A stretch of DNA of 64,000 nt from Gari tellinella. Taxonomy: Eukaryota > Mollusca > Bivalvia > Cardiida > Psammobiidae. Each line of letters starts with the position of its first letter. Positions within the stretch are counted from its first letter, which is position 1. The stretch spans positions 80,512,328-80,576,327 of the forward strand of contig OV277866.1 in NCBI GenBank assembly GCA_922989275.2, in the 5' to 3' direction. Shown one piece after another: positions 57,718 through 64,000 of this stretch. The notes below the pieces were generated by a model that was not told where the DNA came from, searched no databases, and worked only from the letters and a program-made list of their open reading frames with translations. A program made the translations under genes and the position numbers.

Positions 57718-59702
57718 ATGAAGACGGTGTTCTGCTTGATCGTTTTCGGTGTGGCGTTAACATATGGTTCGTATTATAGTTAAAGTTTTACGTATGTTAT
57801 ACTGGAGCTTAACCCATCGAACCATGCCGAGCGTCAATGACAAACAGTGCGCACGAGAATAGTATGCGTGTTCTAGTCAAACAGTGCAGACCTAGATCAG
57901 ATCAGAGAATAACTAGAGGAATCTCTAATCGAGTTGTATTGTTTGTCATTTAAAAATAACCATAAATAATCAAAACAGTTAAGTCAAAAAACGGTTCAAT
58001 TGGAAACAGGAATTGTCCATGGGTAAATGGTCTTAATAATGTATGATGATCATTTTGTGTGGTTGCTGAGTGTTTTTATAAACTAGTTTTATTTTTAAAC
58101 TTACAGTTGTACTTCGACTTTAACATCATTCTTCTATTATAAGTACGATTATGTTGTCATTTACAGCCCAAATACCTGGTAAAAGCAAGTGTATATTAAA
58201 ATCACGGAATAGTGACGGCTCCCAAGCAACATGTGGTGGATTTGTAGGAGCAACATGCCCGAACCCATCGGACCGGTGTCATCGCCTACCATGGTCATCA
58301 CTTGGATATTGTTGCCTTGGTTGTAGGATCGGACAACCACTCTCCGGTATTAGGTGTGGTAGGCCGGTCGGTCAAAGATGCCCCGGGAACTATAGATGTG
58401 TGACAGATCGATTTAATCCGGATTCAGCAGGGATGTGCTGTAGAATAGGCGGTGTAGGAGGTAAGACCAGTATTTCATGTTCACTGGAGAAGTCGTTATT
58501 CTTTCCCGTACAAATGCAACCAAACGCAAGCACAATGCAATAAAATGGTGAAAAATACATTTTTAAAACTTTTAAACGATTTAGTTTAATTTGACTGGAA
58601 ATACGTTTAGAGCCTGATAAGACATTGGGTTACCCAGCGTCTAATATTGCATTAAAACTGTTTGCAATGGACATACGGTCTTTAGCATAAACGTGCTTAT
58701 TGGGAAAGAGTAACGTAGTCACCACTGTACATATACTCAGCAATGGCCTACATGTAAAGTCGTACTTCAGTCAATGATACATGTGTATATATATTGTATG
58801 ATAAAAAGTGGAGAAGACGTTAGTAAATACAGTATACTTTAACGTTAAACTAGAGCTAAAAGCAATCACAAGGCAATACAACAGAGGCATTTGATACAGT
58901 GGAGAAGACGTTAGTAAATACAGTATACTTTAACGTTAAACTAGAGCTAAAAGCAATCACAAGGCAATACAACAGAGGCATTTGATACAGTGGAGAAAAC
59001 GTTATTCTTTCCCAATAAACGCGTTAACGCTAAATATATCATTTACATTGCAAACAGTTTGGAGTCATATCAGACGCCGGGTAACCCGGTGTATGATCAG
59101 GCTCCAAACTGTTTGCAATTCATGTTAAAATGAACATAAAGAATTGTCAAAAAGTTGTCGAATTCGCTTTTGATTACAATGCGTTTGCGTTTCGTTTGCG
59201 TTTAAACGGGAAAGAATAACGTGTTATCCACGGTAGCATGTAACTTTTTAAACAATCCTGACAATATATCTTTATTGCATTGCATATAATTTCTTTTGAA
59301 CGGGAAAGGCTACTGTCAGTAAAGAAAGACGTTATTGTTTCCAAATAAACGCATTTACGCTAATTCTATTATTTCCATTTCAAATAGTTTTGAGCTCTTG
59401 AAATCTTTGTCATTCTGATTAAAATGAGCATTCAGAACTGTAAAAATAATGTAATTTTCAACATTTTATAGCAATGCGTTTGCGTTTGGATGGGAACAGA
59501 TGTCACCTTCTCCACTGTATCACCTATAATCATTACACGCATAAAACAGAAAACCCGAAATACAAGCGTTATCTATAGTGGCTGCTTAAGGAATGTATCT
59601 TTTATGTAAATGTTTCTTCCAGGCCGGAAGGATTGTTTTGGAGGGTTTATTATATGTTCATTTTCTCTGTATTTAGGTTATGGTTATGGTTACCGAGGTT
59701 AA
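57718..59702 (+). CDS. Secreted lustrin-type Cys-rich protein, three exons, 122 aa
   Basis: CDS exons are 57,718-57,766, 58,167-58,460 and 59,677-59,702. All introns are GT-AG (donors G|GTTCGT and GAG|GTAAGA; acceptors TTTACAG| and ATTTAG|), all phase 1. Residues 1-17 form a signal peptide (MKTVFCLIVFGVALTYA). The mature protein has two tandem six-cysteine repeats: C25, C39, C47, C54, C65-C66 and C69, C80, C88, C94, C107-C108 (C-x10-13-C-x7-C-x5-6-C-x10-12-CC). The tail is GGYGYGYRG. The second repeat (GCRIGQPL, RCPGNYRC, MCC) resembles the lustrin cysteine-rich domain of shell and secreted mollusc proteins; Gly-Tyr tails also occur in shell or byssal proteins. Matrix or defence roles are inference. 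Introns carry several family A elements. Confidence 0.75.
57838..57950. repeat. Variant palindrome arms in intron 1
   Basis: ACAAACAGTGCGCACGAG and GTCAAACAGTGCAGACCTAGATC are related to the CAAACAGTGTAG variant at 44,570, followed by TCTCTAATCGAGTTGTATTGTTTG. Confidence 0.4.
58480..58729 (+). mobile_element. Family A TIR element in intron 2
   Basis: Ends TTCACTGGAGAAGTCGTTATT and AGTAACGTAGTCACCACTGTA; long arm decayed (AATGCAACCAAACGCAAGC); core TACGTTTAGAGCCTGATAAG and GCGTCTAATATTGCATTAAAACTG. It starts 20 bp after the exon 2 donor. Confidence 0.75.
58807..58989. repeat. 91-bp tandem duplication of a family A-like end
   Basis: Two consecutive 91-bp copies each begin GTGGAGAAGACGTTAGTAAA and end GAGGCATTTGATACA; the next period starts the complete element at 58,986. 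The copies are almost identical, so the duplication is recent. Confidence 0.9.
58986..59235 (-). mobile_element. Family A TIR element in intron 2, well preserved
   Basis: Ends TACAGTGGAGAAAACGTTATT and AATAACGTGTTATCCACGGTA; short arm AATAAACGCGTTAACGCTAA; core AACAGTTTGGAGTCATATCA, CGCCGGGTAACCCGGTG, GATCAGGCTCCAAACTGTTT; long arm GTTTCGTTTGCGTTTAAACG. Confidence 0.9.
59305..59519 (-). mobile_element. Family A TIR element in intron 2, core eroded
   Basis: Left end GTCAGTAAAGAAAGACGTTATT, short arm AATAAACGCATTTACGCTAA, half core AAATAGTTTTGAGCTC, long arm ATGCGTTTGCGTTTGGATGG, right end CACCTTCTCCACTGTA. Confidence 0.75.
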
Positions 59703-59784
59703 GATGACCAACGATGGACGTGGACAAGATCATATGTGAATCCGGCCATATATAATAGTATTGACATGTGTGCAACTATTACAA

Positions 59785-60078
59785 TAGGGAAAACGTTACT
59801 ATTTCCTACTAGATACGTTTGAGCTAAAACAATTATTTCTATTGCAAACAGTTTCGAGCCAGATAAGACGTTATATGTTTCCGTTGAAGTAAACTTACCG
59901 ATAGGGTAATGTTTTTAAATACATAAAAGGGACTGCTGTTAGTCGCAAACAGTTTGGAGCCTAATCAGACGCTTGCATGTGTTCGCCGTCTGATCTTGCT
60001 TCAAACAGTTAGTAATGAAATTAATTATTCAGCCGCGCACCTATCCATTGAGAAATGATAACGCTGTACCCACTGTAT
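59785..60078. mobile_element. Composite of two family A short arms, head to head
   Basis: The left part is a reversed short arm plus half core (AATAGGGAAAACGTTACT, CAAACAGTTTCGAGCCAGAT). The right part, from about 59,945, is a nearly whole core (AACAGTTTGGAGCCTAATCA to CGTCTGATCTTGCTTCAAAC) plus a forward short arm ending TGTACCCACTGTA. Neither long arm is present. Confidence 0.6.
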
Positions 60079-60133
60079 CAACACAAGTATTCACTATTGT
60101 TTACATAAATGTATAAAAGTGTTTTTCTTGAAA

Positions 60134-60139
60134 AATAAA
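60134..60139 (+). terminator. Possible poly(A) signal of the Cys-rich gene
   Basis: AATAAA lies about 430 bp after the stop codon; I saw no nearer canonical signal. If used, the 3' UTR contains the composite element. Confidence 0.3.
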
Positions 60140-60212
60140 TATTTTTCCACAAAAATTGCATTGCTCGTAGTTGTTCTTTATCCCAGAAAAGTACCATAAT
60201 GATACTTTTGAG

Positions 60213-60300
60213 TAGTTGAACGTTTCCTGTTTTCCACAAGCGAGTTATGCTAAAACCGTTATTTCCATTGCAAACAGTTTGGAACTAGATCAGTTGACAG
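60213..60300 (-). mobile_element. Family A half element ending at the core
   Basis: A reversed short arm (CCACAAGCGAGTTATGCTAA) and left half core (CAAACAGTTTGGAACTAGATC) stop at the core centre. Confidence 0.55.
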
Positions 60301-60614
60301 ATGTGTAATTTCAGCCATGGAACATGTAGGTCCCGCGGGTGTGGGGTGGAGAGGGTAGATGAATGCTACCCTAGGGCTGTGTTCATTCTGTATTTGTTAT
60401 GGGTCTAATTTTTAGTTCTGGGGTTGTACTGTTGACCAATGCCTGTCTGGTGGATCTTTGATGGTAGGGATACAACTCTGATCTCTTTTGAAACCAGCTG
60501 GTATGGTCTGTGGTACAACTCGTGGACAGCTTTCACTATTTTTAATAATGTTATTGATCTTTTATAGAGTTTTTAGTTATGGTCGCATGCTATTATTCCT
60601 AGTTATGTTACATT

Positions 60615-60955
60615 AGATGGCCTGCATTGGGCGCTCTGCTATTATTTCTATTGGTCGGCAATCTTTAGCCGGTTGGTTCATTGCTGATTGATAGGGGTAG
60701 TGTGATTGCCGTTTTGGGGGCTGTCTTTTGTATGTTTATTCTTATTTATTTTAGATCTAATTATAGTTATTTGTGTTTTGTCGATGGCCTGCATTTGGCG
60801 CTCTACCATTATTTATATCAGTCGGCAATACTTAGCCGGTCGGTTCATTGCTGATTGATGGGGGTAATGTGATCGCCGTTTTGGGGGACTGTCTTTTATA
60901 TGTTTATTCATGTTTTATTTCAGATCTAATTGTAGTTATTTTGTCTTTTCACGAT
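60615..60955. repeat. Two ~170-bp direct repeats
   Basis: GATGGCCTGCATTGGGCGCT to TTTAGATCTAATTATAGTT is repeated from about 60,784 with GATGGCCTGCATTTGGCGCT to TTCAGATCTAATTGTAGTT. Confidence 0.8.
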
Positions 60956-61060
60956 TTATAGGTACATATGTGTTATTTCATGTAAAGCGCTTTTGAACGC
61001 ACAGTCCCTGTGTGAAAAGAGCGCTATATAAATCTGGTATAATAATAATAATAATAATAG
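60956..61060 (+). mobile_element. Retroposon 3' end with (AAT)n tail
   Basis: GTAAAGCGCTTTTGAACGCA, GAAAAGAGCGCTATATAAAT and a terminal (AAT)n run form a 3' end common to several animal SINE/LINE families. The upstream direct repeats probably belong to the same insertion. Confidence 0.6.
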
Positions 61061-61069
61061 GTTCCCTGG

Positions 61070-61394
61070 TACCTGGCCAGGCTCAAAACGTTTTTACCAC
61101 TCAGCTTTAAATGAATTTCCATTTTATTGAAAAACGTATACGTTTTATTTCGTTTAACCCTTCCAGTCTCTTAAAAGCGCGTTGTAGACAGTTTGCAAAC
61201 GCGTTACGCGGCGTCTGATCAGGATCCAAACTGTTTGACACTCGTTTTGAACTTTCTTCAGTCATACTGCCTTATTTTTTAACTATGAAACGATATTGCA
61301 GACAACAAAATAGAAGCAGACGACAATGAAACTCTCCAAAATAATTTTATCATGAAATGGTTAAATTCGAAAGAATAACGTCTTCTCCACTCTA
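61070..61394 (-). mobile_element. Family A element split by a family B insertion
   Basis: The left part has GGCCAGGCTCAAAACGTTTTTACCACTC (in parts: half core and arm) and TTTTATTTCG; after the B insertion the A element resumes as TTCGAAAGAATAACGTCTTC and ends CTCCACTCTA. The break is at the TTAA within the A long arm's GTTTAAACG. Confidence 0.75.
61154..61364 (-). mobile_element. Family B TIR element (211 bp) with TTAA duplication
   Basis: Left end TTAACCCTTCCAG and right end CATGAAATGGTTAA. Core AGACAGTTTGCAAACGCG (left arm partly deleted), CGCGGCGTCTGATCAGGATC, CAAACTGTTTGACACTCG; right arm AACGATATTGCAGACAACAA and CAGACGACAATG. The flanking family A sequence shows that it inserted at a TTAA and duplicated it. 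Confidence 0.85.
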
Positions 61395-61533
61395 TCATAT
61401 CAAAACGCGTTGATCTCGACCATATGCTGACATTGCAGTGAAACTAATTGTGTAAAGTATGCGAAGGTTTCTTAACGCATGGCTTAATACGTCAAAATAA
61501 CAAGTTCACGTTATCTCGTTCACCGTATACATG

Positions 61534-61755
61534 TACCATGGAGAAGACGTTCTTCTTTCGCAATAAACGCGTTTACGCTAAAACTATTATTTCCAGTGCA
61601 AACAGTTTGAAACAAGATCAGAGGCAGGGTTACCCGGCGTCTGAGCAAGCTCCAAACTGTTTGCCACTCAGATTTAAATAAATAAAACCACCATCAAGTT
61701 GTATTTTTTACACGTTTTATTGCAATGCGTTTGCGTTAGCGTCGTTTCCAGTGTA
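61534..61755 (-). mobile_element. Family A TIR element
   Basis: Ends TACCATGGAGAAGACGTTCTT and CGTCGTTTCCAGTGTA; short arm AATAAACGCGTTTACGCTAA; core AACAGTTTGAAACAAGATCA to GAGCAAGCTCCAAACTGTTT; long arm shortened (AATGCGTTTGCGTTAG). Confidence 0.8.
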
Positions 61756-61813
61756 TCAATGTTAATGAATAAATGGTGCTCTCTTATTGTATACGCCGAC
61801 TCCATTACATGTA

Positions 61814-62063
61814 TACAGTGGAGAATCTGTTATTCTTTCCCGTTTAAACGCAAACGTACGCAAACGCAAAGCACTAAAACGTAGAAAAGAACAACTTTTG
61901 GACAATTCTGATAATTCTTGTTTATCTTGGTGGCAAACAGTTTGGAGCCTGATCAGACGCCGGGTTACCCGGCGTCTGATCTGGCTCCAAACTGTTTGCA
62001 CTGCAAATAACAGTTTAAGCGTAAACGCGTTTATTGGGAAAGAATAACAGATTCTCCACTGTA
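61814..62063 (+). mobile_element. Family A reference copy (250 bp)
   Basis: Perfect 28-bp terminal inverted repeats beginning TACAGTGGAGAATCTGTTAT, TA at both ends, long arm GTTTAAACGCAAACGTACGC, core arms AACAGTTTGGAGCCTGATCA and TGATCTGGCTCCAAACTGTT meeting at GACGCCGGGTTACCCGGCGTC, short arm AAGCGTAAACGCGTTTATTG. No coding capacity. Confidence 0.95.
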
Positions 62064-62116
62064 CATGTAAGTAGGGTCCCATTTGTACGATACTAAAGTC
62101 ATCTAACAATTTCAAT

Positions 62117-62442
62117 TACAGTACTGAACATTATCAAATTAACATTTTTTGCGATTCGCTTGCAATTCGATGGCAATTCGCTTGCAATACGATGGCAATT
62201 CGCTTGCGATTCAAAATAGTAACTATACCCTCGGATAAGTTTTCTTGAATGGTATATCTCACAAATGTTCGCAAATATGCCTTCGTTAATATTTTCGATT
62301 CCATTTTTGTCACAACCGCTTCGGAAAACTCGCGTAAAATATTTAAAAGTAGAATTTGTTTTTTGAAGCGCCCTATTCGATGGCAATTTGATGGCAATTC
62401 GTTTGCGATTATCAATTTAATTTAATAAGGTTCAGTACTGTA
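62117..62442. mobile_element. TIR element with TACAGTACTGAAC ends and iterated 15-mers
   Basis: TACAGTACTGAACATTATCA and TAATAAGGTTCAGTACTGTA are inverted ends with TA. Subterminal iterations of TTCGCTTGCAATTCGATGGC occur on the left, and TTCGATGGCAATTTGATGGC with TTCGTTTGCGATT on the right. No transposase is encoded. Confidence 0.8.
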
Positions 62443-62446
62443 CTTG

Positions 62447-62485
62447 GGTTACCCGGCGTCTGATCTGGTTCCAAACTGTTTGCAG
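62447..62485. repeat. Right half of the shared core
   Basis: GGGTTACCCGGCGTCTGATCTGGTTCCAAACTGTTTGC (in parts GGGTTACCCGGCGTCTGATC and TGGTTCCAAACTGTTTGC) follows the TIR element directly; the left half is absent. A further decayed half is at 62,500-62,540. Confidence 0.7.
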
Positions 62486-62584
62486 AGAAAAAATTAGAAA
62501 ACAGTTTGAAATCAGAGTAGACGCCGCAATCTGTTTTACACTCCGATTGTAAATTTAGAAAGAATGTTTAAAACTGTTTTTAGA

Positions 62585-62830
62585 AAGTAGACAGAGAGTC
62601 ATGCACATCTAGACAGAAAGAAACAGATACACAGACATGCAGATACAGATAGGCAGAGAGAGACATAGAAACACAGACAGACAGACAGACAGACATAATT
62701 AAACAGACAGACAGATATATTGAGAGAGAGATAGAGAGGGGCAGGCCGACAGACAGACACAGCGACAGACAGACAGACACAGCGACAGAGAGCCAGACAG
62801 ATATATAGACATATACATGTACACAGACAA
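62585..62830. repeat. CAGA-rich microsatellite
   Basis: Imperfect ACAGACAG and GAGAGA runs. Opposite-strand frames rich in Ser/Cys/Leu are by-products, not genes. Confidence 0.9.
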
Positions 62831-62907
62831 ATAGTCGGACGCCAGGACAAACCGACGAGCAGAGAACAGAAAGGCACAGAGAAGCAGAACACAGATATGA
62901 GCAGAGC

Positions 62908-63120
62908 GACACAGACAAAATATTTGAAGTTAAAGCAAGTCAGTTCTACGGACTTCCGAAAATTCACAAAAGTCAACAAATTAAGGAAGGTTGCAAACAT
63001 ATAAACACAGAATACGTTGAAATTACTAATCCGAGTGATTTAAAATTTAGACCAATTGTTGCAGGCCCAGTGTGTGAAACACATAGACTAAGTAGTTTAG
63101 TGGACATTTTACTTAAGCCA
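62908..63120 (+). pseudogene. Penelope-like RT fragment (fingers region)
   Basis: A 71-codon open stretch reads KASQFYGLPKIHKSQQIKEG, then NTEYVEITNPSDLKFRPIVA, GPVCETHRLSSLVDILLKP. FYGLPKIHK and LKFRPIVAGP are typical of the N-terminal RT region of Penelope-related elements. The frame is lost after 63,120 and no later RT motif follows. It differs from the RT at 20 kb, so a second PLE lineage is likely. Confidence 0.75.
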
Positions 63121-63229
63121 TATTGTTGTTGTTGTTCAAGTAGTTTCCTCCGTTGTAGTCGGAGCACCCAGGACTTGGTAAGTCCTGGTAAATATAGTGT
63201 TCTCACGAATAAAGTTCAGAAATGTAACA

Positions 63230-63392
63230 AATAAGTTCAAAGAGCCTTATGCCAAGGCTTACGGGTCCTTGTATTAGCGACCAGAAATCACATGTTAATA
63301 TTAGCTTCACACACGTCTGCGCTATTGCACTACGAATTATAGCTGAAAACTAATATTGCATGCACATGTATAGTCTATTCTTAAGGCTCACA
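63230..63392. repeat. Direct repeat, left copy (~160 bp)
   Basis: AAATAAGTTCAAAGAGCCTT, CCAAGGCTTACGGGTCC, AGAAATCACATGTTAAT and ACTACGAATTATAGCTGAAA recur at 63,493-63,652. Confidence 0.85.
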
Positions 63393-63492
63393 AAAGAAAA
63401 CATCCGTTCAGCAGGTATGGCAAGAAAACACCTGGAACTAAGTGAAAGTCCGACTTGACTTCTTAAGGCTATTAGAGTTCAAAAAATAAAAC

Positions 63493-63652
63493 AAATAAGT
63501 TCAAAGAGCCTTGTGCCAAGGCTTACGGGTCCATGTAATGGCGGCCAGAAATCACATGTTAATGCTAGCTTCACACACGTCTGTGTCAAATGCACTACGA
63601 ATTATAGCTGAAAACTAACAGCGCATGCTAACATGTACAGTCTATTCCACTG
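63493..63652. repeat. Direct repeat, right copy (~160 bp)
   Basis: Second copy of 63,230-63,392, about 263 bp downstream; it runs into the left arm of the hairpin at 63,648. Confidence 0.85.
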
Positions 63653-63750
63653 GCACCAGAGTCGTGGACTTATAATATATATCGGTAGAGGTATAGATAA
63701 AGTAAACACATACACATACACATAAAAAGTCCATGACTCTGGTGCCAGTG
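63648..63750. repeat. Hairpin with 24-bp arms
   Basis: CACTGGCACCAGAGTCGTGG/ACTT is inverted at 63,727-63,750 with one mismatch; the loop contains an ACACAT repeat. Confidence 0.85.
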
Positions 63751-64000
63751 ATCTATATCTAAAAGATTTTTCCCCACCGATTAGCAATGTCTATGTTATT
63801 GCATTGAAATTTAAAAAAACAAATTAAAAAAAATCAAAATAAAAAAAAAATCTATATGGGTTGACTATTGGCATCTACCTGTCTGCTATCTATTATTATA
63901 AGACCATGGTATGTAACCAATTCTACACCGTGTCACTTCAACCACAAGAATAACTATCTAAAACGCATTCAATCCAAACCAAATCTTTTGCAATCCATAG

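Noticed and set aside
62580..63000. Long Ser/Cys/Leu-rich minus-strand frames
   Set aside because: They are translations of a CAGA/GAGA microsatellite with no codon constraint or motif.

Overview
This window looks like repeat-rich, AT-rich eukaryotic DNA from an invertebrate, most probably a bivalve mollusc. The case for a mollusc rests on intron-containing secreted Cys-rich coding sequence of lustrin type, non-LTR and Penelope-like retrotransposon fossils, tRNA-derived SINEs, and a very dense set of short palindromic inverted-repeat elements of the kind common in bivalve genomes. The genus cannot be fixed from sequence alone. No bacterial-type operon, rRNA gene, functional tRNA or CRISPR array is visible.

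Layout. Positions 1-1553 hold the 3' end of a non-LTR retrotransposon inserted in a Penelope-like element (PLE) remnant (1555-2293). From 2.3 to 13.6 kb there are hairpins, a 140-bp tandem repeat (6.36-7.2 kb) and a SINE. A dead Tc1-type transposase lies at 13.68-14.18 kb, a TIR element at 14.88-15.17 kb, and a 5'-truncated LINE with a clean 14-bp target-site duplication at 15.43-16.45 kb. A second SINE (17.6-17.8 kb) and a minus-strand PLE with recognisable RT motifs A, B and C but two frame breaks (18.6-20.65 kb) follow. From 20.7 to 27 kb are minisatellites, hairpins and direct repeats. A rearranged PLE (segment order A-C-B-C) lies at 33.9-35.6 kb and a dead mariner transposase at 46.7-47.0 kb.

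From about 27 kb to 62.5 kb the DNA is dominated by short nonautonomous elements that share one ~70-bp palindromic core (arms like AAACAGTTTGGAGCC-GATCAGACGCCGGG). The same core occurs inside elements with three different ends: family A (TA plus CAGTGGAGAA ends, ~250 bp), family B (TTAA plus CCCTTTCA ends, ~212 bp) and family C (TA plus CAGTGCTCCCTC ends). There are nested insertions, half-core breakpoints and at least one A/B chimera joined at the core. One B-ended element carries a wholly different palindrome. This modular, core-swapping element set is the most unusual thing in the window.

Only one convincing host gene is present: a three-exon gene at 57,718-59,702 for a 122-residue secreted protein with two six-cysteine repeats and a Gly-Tyr tail. 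It is surrounded and invaded by family A elements, including one that begins about 20 bp after the exon 2 splice donor.
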